From an uncultured Clostridia bacterium (GTDB taxonomy: Bacteria; Bacillota; Clostridia; TANB77; CAG-508), in NCBI GenBank assembly GCA_934167755.1, contig CAKPLT010000006.1, positions 17,370-81,369 of the forward strand: a stretch of 64,000 bases of DNA, given 5' to 3'. The notes beneath the pieces were generated by a model that worked only from the letters and a program-made list of their open reading frames with translations, was not told the DNA's origin and searched no databases. Every line of letters begins with the position of its first letter. The stretch's first letter is position 1. Of the stretch, positions 16,571 through 25,894 are shown one piece after another. The position numbers and the translations under genes were made by a program.

Positions 16571-18280
16571 TTATAATTCAATTTTATTTTTATTCATTAT
16601 ATAATTTTTTATATTCATATAATCTGATGGTGTTATATTTCCATCTTTATTAACATCTGCACTTGTTAAAGCAGCTCCATCTATCTTATTTCTATTCATT
16701 ATATGATTTTTAACATGCATATAATCTGATGGTGTTATTTCTCCATCACCATTAATATCTCCAAGCACAGAAATTATATAAATATCATTAACCTTATAAC
16801 CTGTTGCAAGTTTACCATTTACTGATTCTCCTGATGCATTTTTCACAACAACATCATTTCCCATAAGAAATTTCAAATCATCAACTATTGCATTAGGAAC
16901 AACAGTTATTGTATTTTTAGAATTATCAATCTTAACCTTATTATCTTTATTTGATGTATCAGGCTCACTTGGTGTATCTTGACTTACAGGCACCAAATAT
17001 AATTTATAACCTGATTCACCTTCTTTTGTTTCTCTAGCAGCATATCCTTTAGTACCGTCAGCCTTCATAACATAATCCCAGTAAGTACCACCTATTTTCT
17101 CTGTTGCTTTATTCAATCTAGTAATTATTTCATCTCTATAAACAATACCAACTTTATCACTAGATGTACCTGGTTCTGCCCTCAAAAATAATGTATTTGT
17201 AACATTAACCCTTACCAAATCAGTAGTTGTTGGTATATTAGATGATGTTGTTGAAGGTCTTGGTGATGCAGTTTTAGGCATATTTTTATAAACAGGTATT
17301 ATAAAAGTATAATTTGCATCAGCTGAGCCAACACTTTCAAAAGTTTTTCTTAAAGTTTGCCCTTCATTCTGTGCAGCTAAAATATTTTGCATATATTGAT
17401 GCCAATATAACTTGCCATCTGAGTTTTCAACATCAAATTTCTGAAAATACAATGTATTTTGTCCTTTAGAAATATAATCTTTAGCAATTATTTCAGTTCC
17501 TCCAGCAATTGATTTTTCCATTGAATTCCATCCATATGATTGTGCTGATTTCAATCCATTTAAAATAATATTATCTTTTCCATTTCCACTTGCACCCATG
17601 TTGAACACATTATAATATCCAACATATTGACCATTATGACCTTTTCCACTAGATAAAGTAGAACCGTTTTTTCCTTGTTCTTGCAAAATTCTTGCTACTA
17701 TGTAATATGCATTAACATTATATTTTTTAGCCGAATCTATAATTGTATTTATGTAAGAATCATTATTCAAAAATGTTCCAGCTACCATTGCTCTTAATGT
17801 CTGAACATTGCAATCAGCATCTGATAATTGCATAAATTGAAATATATCTGAATAATTTGTTGAGTTTCTTGGATCCATCATATATGCAAGAGCAGATTCT
17901 GATGCACAATGTAAACCACTATCATATTTTTTATCACCACATATTTTGCAAATCCATTCACCAGTATATCTACTATCTGTTGAAGTAATTAAATTTCTTG
18001 GTTTAGCATTATGTCCTACATATTCATTTGCAATTGCCTCATTCCATTTAATATCAGTATATAAAATTTTGAAATTCCAATTTGGATGTTGGCTTTTTAA
18101 AGTTTGTAACATTTCTTTTATTTGAGGGTATTGATTTGAATCAATTGAATTAATATCAGTAGACACTGTTTGATTTACTGCAAAAGCAGAAAATCTGTCA
18201 TTTCCACTAATTATATTTATAACTATATATGATATTATTAATATAAGAATGATTAATAACTTTTTTATAATCTTTTTCAT
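16571..18280 (-). CDS. Exported beta-N-acetylglucosaminidase with SH3 and dockerin domains
   Basis: A probable peptidoglycan hydrolase of the LytD/GH73-like glucosaminidase type. Features in order: signal peptide (1-35), an Ala/Pro-poor N-terminal region with a CKICGDKKYDSGLHC Cys/His cluster near 110-130, the glucosaminidase domain (about 130-310; ARILQEQGKNGSTLS with the presumed catalytic Glu, then YNVFNMGA), an SH3-like domain (about 355-425; LFLRAEPGTSSDKVG), and a C-terminal dockerin type I (about 505-569). The dockerin has two calcium loops, GDINGDGEITPSDYM and ADVNKDGNITPSDYM. A dockerin implies docking on a cohesin protein; none is in this window. ATG behind AGAGGTG. Confidence 0.88.
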   Translation of the reverse strand: MKKIIKKLLIILILIISYIVINIISGNDRFSAFAVNQTVSTDINSIDSNQYPQIKEMLQTLKSQHPNWNFKILYTDIKWNEAIANEYVGHNAKPRNLITSTDSRYTGEWICKICGDKKYDSGLHCASESALAYMMDPRNSTNYSDIFQFMQLSDADCNVQTLRAMVAGTFLNNDSYINTIIDSAKKYNVNAYYIVARILQEQGKNGSTLSSGKGHNGQYVGYYNVFNMGASGNGKDNIILNGLKSAQSYGWNSMEKSIAGGTEIIAKDYISKGQNTLYFQKFDVENSDGKLYWHQYMQNILAAQNEGQTLRKTFESVGSADANYTFIIPVYKNMPKTASPRPSTTSSNIPTTTDLVRVNVTNTLFLRAEPGTSSDKVGIVYRDEIITRLNKATEKIGGTYWDYVMKADGTKGYAARETKEGESGYKLYLVPVSQDTPSEPDTSNKDNKVKIDNSKNTITVVPNAIVDDLKFLMGNDVVVKNASGESVNGKLATGYKVNDIYIISVLGDINGDGEITPSDYMHVKNHIMNRNKIDGAALTSADVNKDGNITPSDYMNIKNYIMNKNKIEL

Positions 18281-18395
18281 CTATTACACCTCTTTTGTTT
18301 ATCTTTTTTATACAATTTTATCCTATTTCTTCGCTATAAGTATATCATTATTCTCCATTTTTAGTCAACATTAGACAGTGATTTTTTTATTACAT

Positions 18396-18424
18396 TTGTG
18401 TTACAAATGCTTTTGTGCTATAAT
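18396..18424 (+). promoter_or_regulatory. Candidate promoter of the U32 gene
   Basis: TTGTGT (18396-18401) and TATAAT (18419-18424) lie 17 bases apart, about 30 bases before the start codon. Confidence 0.5.
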
Positions 18425-18454
18425 ATATGAAAAAATGAGAATTGGAGTTTATTT

Positions 18455-20860
18455 ATGATAGAATTATTATCACCTGCCGGTGATTTTGAATGTTTAAAAG
18501 CCGCTGTACAAAATGGTGCAGATGCAGTATATTTTGGAGCAAGTTCATTTAGTGCAAGAGCATTTGCTTCTAATTTTGATGATGAAGCTTTAGAAAAAGC
18601 AATAACATATGCAAAACTTAGAGGAGTAAAAACAAATTTAGCGTTAAATACTTTAATTAAAAATGATGAAATGAATGATGCTATAGAATTAGCCCAAAAG
18701 GCCTATTCATATGGCATTGACGCTATAATTGTTCAAGATTTAGGATTAGCTTATTATTTAATTAAACATTTTCCAGATTTAGCTATACATGCAAGCACTC
18801 AATTATCTGTTCACAATTTAGAAGGTGTACTTAAATTACAAGAAATGGGATTTTCTCGTGTTGTACTTTCGCGTGAACTTTCATTACAAGAAATTGAATA
18901 CATCTGTAAAAATTCAAATGTTGAAATTGAAGTTTTTGTTCATGGTGCCTTATGCATTTCATATTCAGGACAATGCTTGTTTTCTAGTATGATTGGCGGC
19001 CGCTCTGGTAATCGTGGTCAATGTGCACAACCATGCAGGCTTCCTTATGAATTAATAAGTTCAGATGATAATATCTCATCTTCTAAACTAAAAAATTCAA
19101 AGGATTTTTCATACTGTACAATTGATAAAGGCTATTTACTAAGTCCTAGAGATTTATGTGGATTAGATTATATCCCAGAACTAATAAAAGCTGGAGTTTC
19201 TTGTCTAAAAATTGAAGGCAGAATGAAAACTCCTGAATATGTCGCGACAGTAACTAGAATTTATAGAAAATATTTAGATATAGCATTAAATGCAAAATCT
19301 AATCAACAAGCAGATATTTCTACTGACAAACATGATTTGTTACAAGTATTTAATCGCGGTGGTTTTTCGGATGGACATTTACCTTCATCCCCTAATAAAA
19401 ACTTAGTCTTTAAAGAAAAATCTAATAATATGGGAATTTTTCTTGGAACAATTTCTAATTTTAATCCTAATAAAGGACACATCACTTTTATAACAGCTGA
19501 TACTCTTGCTATTGGTGATAAAATTGGAATTGAAAATAAAAGACATGAAACTTCTTTATATACAATTTCTGAATTGATGATTAATAATAAAAATATGCCA
19601 AAAGTATTATCAGGCAATAAGGTGAAAATTGGTAGAATGAAAGGCGATATTTCTGTAGGATATAAAATTTATAAAATGTCTGACAAACAATTAACATCTT
19701 CAGCATTTGAAATGATAAATAAAGAAAACAGAAAAATCAACATAAATTGTAAATTGATTTTAAAAAAGGATTTGCCTATTGAATTAACAGTATTTGATGA
19801 TTCTGGAATTTCAGTTAAAGTCAACTCAAATGTTACTCCTGAATCAGCAATAAATTCACCTATTACAAAAGATAGGTTAATAGCACAAATTTCAAAAACC
19901 ACTAATACACCTTTTCAATTTAAAAATATTAAAGTAGATTTAGATGATGGATTATTTATTAAAGGAATAAGTTGTATTAATGAACTTAGACGAAATGCAC
20001 TTTCTCAATATGAAGAAGAGTTAATTAGTTCTTTTAGGAGAAATGCTAATAATATCAATTTAAAATTAAGTAGTAATTCAAGTATTACTCCTTCTGCCTT
20101 TAATACTAAAAAAATTAGTATTTTGCTAAATTTACTTAATAATGACTTTGATTACACAAAATTGAAAAATGTTGACAATATCTACATCCCTTTTAAATTT
20201 TTTGTTTTAAAAGAATTTGAACCTACTATAAAAAGTATTAATGCAAATTTTAACACATATATTTATATGCCAACAATAATTAGAAATGACTATACAAAAT
20301 TAATAAATAATAACTTACCTAACATTTTAAAAAAACACAACATAAAAGGATTTGTACTTTCAAATATTGGAAATTTAAAATTATTAGAACAATACAAAGG
20401 AAAATATAATTTCATTTGTAATTATACATTAAATGTTTTTAATAATTTAACAATTAATGAATTAGATTGTAATACTGTAACATTATCACCAGAATTAAAT
20501 GAAACTGATATAACTAACATTATAACTTCTGACAAAAATACTTCTTCAACACCGAAAAAAGAGTTAATTGTTTATGGAAAAATACCTTTAATGAATTCAA
20601 ATTATTGCTTACTTGGTAAAACAAATAAATGTTATTCTTCTTGTGCTCATCTATGTAATTCTTCTAATAAATTTTATTTGAAGGATAGACTTGGATTTTT
20701 ATTTAGAGTTGTTCCTGATAATATTGAGACTGTGACAACTATTTATAATAATAGAATTACTTCTATAAATTATAAAAACATTAATATTGATTCTGTTAGA
20801 TTTGATGTTTTAGATGAAACAATAGATGAAATAAATTCGATTATTAATAAACTAAGTTAA
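18455..20860 (+). CDS. U32 peptidase-family protein with DUF3656-type C-terminus
   Basis: U32 proteins, once called collagenases, include enzymes needed for prephenate-dependent hydroxylation of tRNA (TrhP) or 23S rRNA (RlhA). This 801-residue form with a long C-terminal extension is of the RlhA/YdcP-like architecture. The N-terminal TIM-barrel part begins MIELLSPAGDFE. The U32 signature is evident: EVFVHGALCISYSGQC, then SGNRGQCAQPCRLPY, whose cysteines bind an iron-sulfur cluster in studied members. Another Cys group near 705-720 (CLLGKTNKCYSSCAHLC) supports cluster binding. Which RNA it modifies cannot be read from the sequence. It is monocistronic and convergent with dxs. Confidence 0.88.
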   Translation: MIELLSPAGDFECLKAAVQNGADAVYFGASSFSARAFASNFDDEALEKAITYAKLRGVKTNLALNTLIKNDEMNDAIELAQKAYSYGIDAIIVQDLGLAYYLIKHFPDLAIHASTQLSVHNLEGVLKLQEMGFSRVVLSRELSLQEIEYICKNSNVEIEVFVHGALCISYSGQCLFSSMIGGRSGNRGQCAQPCRLPYELISSDDNISSSKLKNSKDFSYCTIDKGYLLSPRDLCGLDYIPELIKAGVSCLKIEGRMKTPEYVATVTRIYRKYLDIALNAKSNQQADISTDKHDLLQVFNRGGFSDGHLPSSPNKNLVFKEKSNNMGIFLGTISNFNPNKGHITFITADTLAIGDKIGIENKRHETSLYTISELMINNKNMPKVLSGNKVKIGRMKGDISVGYKIYKMSDKQLTSSAFEMINKENRKININCKLILKKDLPIELTVFDDSGISVKVNSNVTPESAINSPITKDRLIAQISKTTNTPFQFKNIKVDLDDGLFIKGISCINELRRNALSQYEEELISSFRRNANNINLKLSSNSSITPSAFNTKKISILLNLLNNDFDYTKLKNVDNIYIPFKFFVLKEFEPTIKSINANFNTYIYMPTIIRNDYTKLINNNLPNILKKHNIKGFVLSNIGNLKLLEQYKGKYNFICNYTLNVFNNLTINELDCNTVTLSPELNETDITNIITSDKNTSSTPKKELIVYGKIPLMNSNYCLLGKTNKCYSSCAHLCNSSNKFYLKDRLGFLFRVVPDNIETVTTIYNNRITSINYKNINIDSVRFDVLDETIDEINSIINKLS

Positions 20861-21122
20861 GGACAAGTACATATTTTAACTTTTACACAAATAATAACAA
20901 TTACTAATAATAAATAAACTTTAAATGAAATGACGAATATAATTGAATAAACTTTAGAAATTCTTACGCAACTTTTATGGAAAAAGTTCACGAGAGTGGA
21001 AGGGTGCCATAAAATAAGTTAGAATTTCTTAAGTTTCGTAATGCGTCGAGGAATGGAATTAAAAGTTTATTTATTATTAGTAAATTTAATTTATTATAAA
21101 AGTTAAAATATGTACCTGTCAC
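20861..21122. repeat. Family C long hairpin element, full copy
   Basis: About 260 bases that fold back almost end to end. Outer arms GGACAAGTACATATTTTAAC / GTTAAAATATGTACCTGTC; next arms ACTAATAATAAATAAACTTT / its complement near 21060-21085; then AAACTTTAGAAATTCT / AGAATTTCTTAAGTTT; then ACTTTTATGG / CCATAAAA. The central 25 bases contain TTCAC-GAGAGT-GTGGA. It starts right after the U32 stop and ends at the dxs stop, so it separates convergent genes. The right arm (21009-21059) is 49/51 identical to a fragment at 48258-48308. No ORF is inside. Confidence 0.85.
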
Positions 21123-21124
21123 TT

Positions 21125-22969
21125 TTATTTTAAATACATCTTCTCTAATTCTTCCACACTTCCATGTCTTATAAACTCATCAGGATACGCATAAGATTTA
21201 AAATTTATATCTTTTAAATTATTATCAACAATCAATTCTTTTACGGTTGTAGCTAAGCCATTTATTTTAGTACCATCTTCTATTGTAATAACATTTTTTG
21301 TTTTATCAATACTCTTTAAGATAGTAACATCATCAAAAGGCTTTAAAAATCTTGCATTTATAACTTCTACTTCAATTCCTGATTTGCTTTTTAATTCTTC
21401 TGCCATTTTCATTGCTCTAGCAACCATTTTTCCTATAGCTATTATTGTTGTCCTCTTTCCATCTTGAGACTTATTTTCATCTAATATTCTCAACATCTCA
21501 GCTTTTCCAAGTTCTATTTTTTCGTGTGTTTCAAATTTAATTTCTGAATCTTCTCCTCCTCTTGGATATCTAATAACAACTGGTCTTTTTAATTTTACAG
21601 CAACTTCAAGCATATCTTCTAATTCTCTAAAATCTTTTGGAGCCATAATAACCAAATTAGGTACTAGTCTAAAAAATGCCATATCTAAAGTACCTTGATG
21701 GGTTTCACCATCAGCACCTACAACTCCTGCTCTATCCACACACATAATTACTGGCAAATTTTGCATTGCTACATCATGAATTACCTGGTCATAAGCTCTT
21801 TGATAGAAAGAAGAATATATTGGAACAATTGGTATCATTCCTTCTCTTGCCATTCCTGCTGCCATTGTAATTGCATGTTGTTCTGCAATTCCAACATCAA
21901 AAAAACGATATGGAAATTCTTTCGCAAATTTACTTAACCCCGTTCCTGCCTTCATTGAAGCTGTTACTGCCACAATTTTGTCATTTGTTTTTGCTATTTC
22001 AACTATTTTATCTCCAAAAACTTTTGAATAATCTTTTCCTTTTTTCTTTTTTAGTTCTCCTGTTTCTATATCAAATGGAGAAATTGCGTGAAATTTATCA
22101 GGATTTTTTTCAGCAAATTCATATCCTTTACCTTTTTTAGTCAAAACATGTATTAGAACAGGTCCTTTTACTTGTTTACTCATTTCTAATATACTTTCAA
22201 GTTTTTCAATATTATGTCCATCAACTGGTCCTAAATATGTAAAACCAATATCTTCAAAAAACATCTTATGTATCACAAGTTGTTTAATTGCTCTTTTTAT
22301 TCTTTGAATAGCCTTTACTGTTGTTTTTCCGACTATTGGTATTGAACTAATCTGCTTTTTCAATAAATAATTAGTTCGTGTATATAATTTTTTGACTCTT
22401 AATTTTCCCAAAAAATTATTTAAACCTCCAACATTAGGTGAAATACTCATTTCATTATCATTTAATATAACCGCCATTTTGCATTTACTATATCCTGCAT
22501 CATTTAATGCTTCTAAAGCCATTCCTCCAGTTAAAGCTCCATCTCCAATTACAGCTATAACACTATTATCCTTTCCTTTTAAGTCTCTTGCTCTTGCCAT
22601 ACCTAAAGCAGCTGATATTGATGTACTACTATGTCCAGTATTAAAGCAATCAGCTTCATTTTCTTTGGTTTTTGGAAAACCTGCAATTCCATTTAACTTC
22701 CTTATATTTCTTAGTTCTTCCTTTCTACCTGTTATAATTTTATGAACATAACTTTGATGACCCACATCCCAAACTATTTTATCATTTGGTACATCAAATA
22801 TGGAATGTAATGCTATTGTTAACTCTACAACTCCTAAATTTGAAGCTAAATGTCCTCCATTTTTTGATACAACATCTATTATATATTTTCTTATTTCTTC
22901 TGCTAATTCTTGTTTTTGATTTAGTGTTAATTTTTTTACATCATCTGGTGAATTTATTTGTTCTAACAT
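21125..22969 (-). CDS. dxs: 1-deoxy-D-xylulose-5-phosphate synthase
   Basis: A thiamine-diphosphate enzyme joining pyruvate and glyceraldehyde 3-phosphate, the first step of the MEP isoprenoid pathway. The 614-residue chain has the N-terminal motif DVGHQSYVHKIITGR, the ThDP/Mg motif GDGALTGGMALEALNDAG, and the catalytic Glu in GIAEQHAITMAAGMA. The C-terminal transketolase domain includes DRAGVVGADGETHQG. Length is normal. In many Firmicutes dxs sits with ispA/xseB or recN; here it is alone, bounded by the family C hairpin downstream and the family B palindrome upstream. Confidence 0.96.
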   Translation of the reverse strand: MLEQINSPDDVKKLTLNQKQELAEEIRKYIIDVVSKNGGHLASNLGVVELTIALHSIFDVPNDKIVWDVGHQSYVHKIITGRKEELRNIRKLNGIAGFPKTKENEADCFNTGHSSTSISAALGMARARDLKGKDNSVIAVIGDGALTGGMALEALNDAGYSKCKMAVILNDNEMSISPNVGGLNNFLGKLRVKKLYTRTNYLLKKQISSIPIVGKTTVKAIQRIKRAIKQLVIHKMFFEDIGFTYLGPVDGHNIEKLESILEMSKQVKGPVLIHVLTKKGKGYEFAEKNPDKFHAISPFDIETGELKKKKGKDYSKVFGDKIVEIAKTNDKIVAVTASMKAGTGLSKFAKEFPYRFFDVGIAEQHAITMAAGMAREGMIPIVPIYSSFYQRAYDQVIHDVAMQNLPVIMCVDRAGVVGADGETHQGTLDMAFFRLVPNLVIMAPKDFRELEDMLEVAVKLKRPVVIRYPRGGEDSEIKFETHEKIELGKAEMLRILDENKSQDGKRTTIIAIGKMVARAMKMAEELKSKSGIEVEVINARFLKPFDDVTILKSIDKTKNVITIEDGTKINGLATTVKELIVDNNLKDINFKSYAYPDEFIRHGSVEELEKMYLK

Positions 22970-23033
22970 TTTGTTTCTCCTACTTTCTTTAATATGTGCT
23001 TATTTTATCACATTTATTATTGTTTTAGCAAGA

Positions 23034-23110
23034 AAAAAGGGAAATTATGTACCCGGTCCCAAATTGACCTTTGGGGGCAATTTGGGACCGGGTACATAAT
23101 TTCCCTTTTT
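23034..23110. repeat. Family B palindrome, perfect copy
   Basis: Arms 23034-23066 and 23078-23110 are perfect complements (33 bp) around an 11-base loop. The core is TGTACCCGGTCCC and each outer end is A5/T5. It therefore has a T-run on both strands and sits 3 bases from the spoIIQ stop codon, between spoIIQ and the start of dxs. It should work as a strong terminator. Confidence 0.9.
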
Positions 23111-23113
23111 CAT

Positions 23114-24001
23114 TTATTTCAAATATATAGTTGGATTTAAATATTCTCCATCTTTAATCAGTTCAAAATGAAGATGACACTCCATACTACTTTCAAAAGC
23201 TGCTGTATTTCCAGCTGTTCCAATAGTTTGTCCTTGTGTAACTTCTTCACCTGCAACAACAAATTCAGCTGTTAATAAATTTGCATATACTGTTTGATAT
23301 CCATCATCATGTTCAATTACAACTGTTAAACCATATCTAGGATCATTAACTATTGATTTAACAATTCCATCTGCAGCTGCTTTTATTACACTTGTTTTAT
23401 CTGCTTTTATATCAATTGCAGTATGTGTTATCCATTCCTTTAAAGTTTCTGAATAAATCAAATTATCTTTTGCATATTCACATATTATATCACCTTCTGT
23501 AGGTTTTACAAATGTTATTTCTTTTTTTGTTTCTATCATATTGTTTTGTGCATTAGTATTTGAATTTGCTTCAACTTTTGTATCAGGTTCATCCACTTGG
23601 TTTGTTTCAGCTTTTGCATTACCATTTGAATTCTCTGCATTTGTTGCTTTTACACTATTTGTTATATTTGCATTTGTTTCTGCATTGTTTACAACACCTG
23701 TTGATCTAGTGTTTTTAGTATTATTTGATGTTGTTTGATTTGAGATATTCTCTTCATTTTTAATTTCATTCGATTTTTCTTGTTCTTGTACAGATTTTCC
23801 TATTTCTGTACTTACACTTTCTGTATTTTCTCCTGTTTGGCTTTCTTGAACTATTTGTCCAGAACCATTACCTAATTTTGATGTAGTTCTACTTAGCATA
23901 AACATAATTATTCCTAAAGCTATTGCCAAAATAAAAAATATAGCTGTTCCTACATATATAAATAATTTATCATTTTCAAAAAATCTTTTTCCTCTTTTCA
24001 T
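23114..24001 (-). CDS. spoIIQ: SpoIIQ-like M23 (LytM) peptidase-domain protein
   Basis: A forespore membrane protein that zips the engulfing membranes by binding SpoIIIAH; the assignment rests on the fold and its place directly after spoIID, as in Clostridioides difficile. It has one membrane helix (about 15-37), a long Asn/Thr/Glu-rich linker (45-165), and an M23 domain (about 175-295). The zinc-site pattern H-x3-D (HTAID) and HLHFE are both intact, unlike Bacillus subtilis SpoIIQ, which has lost the first. It may thus be an active endopeptidase. Length 295. It probably shares a transcript with spoIID 60 bases upstream. Confidence 0.82.
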   Translation of the reverse strand: MKRGKRFFENDKLFIYVGTAIFFILAIALGIIMFMLSRTTSKLGNGSGQIVQESQTGENTESVSTEIGKSVQEQEKSNEIKNEENISNQTTSNNTKNTRSTGVVNNAETNANITNSVKATNAENSNGNAKAETNQVDEPDTKVEANSNTNAQNNMIETKKEITFVKPTEGDIICEYAKDNLIYSETLKEWITHTAIDIKADKTSVIKAAADGIVKSIVNDPRYGLTVVIEHDDGYQTVYANLLTAEFVVAGEEVTQGQTIGTAGNTAAFESSMECHLHFELIKDGEYLNPTIYLK

Positions 24002-24061
24002 AAACTCCTCCTTGATTACTTTATTAATACAAGTATTTACTTTTTTTCAAAGATTATTCAT

Positions 24062-25123
24062 TTAAAGAGAATTTAACTCAACTATTTCCACATTTGTATA
24101 AAAATGCTTAATAATTTCTTCAAATGTTGAGCCTGATTTTGCTAAAGCATCAGCCCCTGTCTGGCTCATTCCAACACCATGACCATATCCTGTTACTGAA
24201 AATGTAATATTATCTCCATCTATAGAAAATGTAAAATTAGTTGATTTTAATCCTAATATTGTTCTTGCCTCAGTACCAGCAATTTCTTTATTTCCAAACT
24301 TAATTGTCTTTACTCTTCCACTTGTTGTAAGTTCCATTATTTTTATGCAATCCGATTGAGAAAAATCAATTTCACAGTCAGGATATCTTTCTTTTATTTT
24401 GTTTAATAAATCTTGCTTAGAAATTTGAACTTGTGAACTGTATTGTGTATATCCATCTTCACCTGATGTTTCTACAGATTTTAAATATGGGTAATCAATT
24501 TCTCCCCATATGTTTACTGAACTTTCTGTTACTCCTCCACTGTTTGAATGAAAAAACGCATTTATAAGTTCACCATTATATGTAATAATTTTTCCTTTTG
24601 TTGAATTTACTGCTTCTGTAATTTTGTTCCAATTACTTTCAGCCTCTTCTGCACTCCATTTTGACATTCTCTCTTCTTTGCTTATCCATGCTTGGCAACA
24701 TGCATAATTATCGCATATGTCTGCACCAGGATGTTTACTTGAATTATGGCTAATCTGATAAATTGTATATGTTCTAGCAACTACAGCCTGGGCTTTTAAT
24801 GCTTCTGCTTCGAAGTTTGCTGGCATTTCACTTGAAACTACTCCATACAAATACTCATCTAAATCCACTTCTTCTATCTGACCTGTTGTAGAATGTAATA
24901 ATTTTATTGTTCTTGAATTATCATCACTTCGATTTTGTTGATTTTCTTCTACATTTGTAGTTATTTGCTCTACATTCTTGCTCTCTTGTTGTTCTGTTGT
25001 ACTGTCTTGATTATTGGCTGTTTCAACTACTTCCTGTGATTTGCCAGGAGTTACTGTACAAATTGCAGGTGCTATAAAAAAAACTATAACAAATCCTAAA
25101 AAATATATAAAAAATTTCTTCAT
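24062..25123 (-). CDS. spoIID: Stage II sporulation protein D (SpoIID)
   Basis: A membrane-anchored lytic transglycosylase of the DMP engulfment machine that strips glycan strands ahead of the engulfing membrane. N-terminal membrane anchor (about 3-22), a Glu/Asn/Gln-rich linker, then the SpoIID domain. DLDEYLYGVVSSEMPANFE carries the catalytic Glu, followed by EALKAQAVVARTYT, NAFFHSNSGGVTE and near the end GYGHGVGMSQTGADALA. I start at MKKFFIYF (353 residues) because GGAGG lies 5-6 bases upstream. An earlier in-frame start ten codons back would swallow that site. It lies 42 bases after sigF. Confidence 0.94.
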   Translation of the reverse strand: MKKFFIYFLGFVIVFFIAPAICTVTPGKSQEVVETANNQDSTTEQQESKNVEQITTNVEENQQNRSDDNSRTIKLLHSTTGQIEEVDLDEYLYGVVSSEMPANFEAEALKAQAVVARTYTIYQISHNSSKHPGADICDNYACCQAWISKEERMSKWSAEEAESNWNKITEAVNSTKGKIITYNGELINAFFHSNSGGVTESSVNIWGEIDYPYLKSVETSGEDGYTQYSSQVQISKQDLLNKIKERYPDCEIDFSQSDCIKIMELTTSGRVKTIKFGNKEIAGTEARTILGLKSTNFTFSIDGDNITFSVTGYGHGVGMSQTGADALAKSGSTFEEIIKHFYTNVEIVELNSL

Positions 25124-25165
25124 TCTGCCTCCATATAGATTACTCAAATTCATTCTCCCAAAAAC

Positions 25166-25894
25166 TTAGCCTATGAGTTTTTTCTTCATTTTGTCTAATA
25201 TTTTTCTTTCAATTCTAGAAACCTGAACTTGTGTAATGCCTAAAATTTTTGAAACCTGCATTTGTGTTTTTTGCTTATAATATCTAAGCATTATAATCTC
25301 CTTTTCTTTGTCATTTAATTCACAAATCAACTTTTTAATAGTAATTCTATTAGTAATCTCTGTCTGCTCATCTCTTCCAGTAGAAATTTGTTCCAAAATA
25401 CTTACTGTTTTATCTGTTTTATTATCTTTATATTTTGCACTTTCAATAGAATCAACTGGTCTTGTTGAATCCATTGCCATAGTAATTTCTTCTTTTGAAA
25501 TCTTAAGTTCTTTTGAAATCTCTTCCAAAGTTATATCTCTTCCATATTTATTAAAATATTCTTTTTGTAATTCTAATATTTTTATATTTAATTCTTTAAT
25601 ACTCCTACTTACTTTAATTGGTCCATCATCTCTTATGTATCTTTTTATTTCTCCTAAAATGTATGGTACTGCATATGTTGAAAGACGAACTTCAAATCTT
25701 GTATCAAATCTTTGTATTGCTTTAATAAAACCAATACTTCCAATTTGATATAAATCTTCTATATCATATCCTCTTCCACTAAATCTTCGAACTATGCTCC
25801 AAATTAGTCCATTGTTATCTTCTATTAATTTTGTCATATCTTCTTGACTACCATTTTGGGCTTTTTCGATGATTTTCATATTATTCTCATACAC
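25166..25894 (-). CDS. sigF: Sporulation sigma factor F (SpoIIAC)
   Basis: The first forespore-specific sigma factor. It is identified as sigma-F rather than sigma-G or sigma-B by its place as the third gene of spoIIA. Region 2 (NNGLIWSIVRRFSGRGYDIEDLYQIG, RLSTYAVPYILGEIKRYIRDDG) and a C-terminal helix-turn-helix (VSKILGITQVQVSRIERKIL) are clear. There is no pro-sequence, as expected. It starts with GTG, overlapping the spoIIAB stop by one base (TAGTG) after AGGGGAGAT. Length 242 is normal. The anti-sigma factor SpoIIAB and its antagonist SpoIIAA are encoded just upstream. Confidence 0.94.
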   Translation of the reverse strand: MYENNMKIIEKAQNGSQEDMTKLIEDNNGLIWSIVRRFSGRGYDIEDLYQIGSIGFIKAIQRFDTRFEVRLSTYAVPYILGEIKRYIRDDGPIKVSRSIKELNIKILELQKEYFNKYGRDITLEEISKELKISKEEITMAMDSTRPVDSIESAKYKDNKTDKTVSILEQISTGRDEQTEITNRITIKKLICELNDKEKEIIMLRYYKQKTQMQVSKILGITQVQVSRIERKILDKMKKKLIG

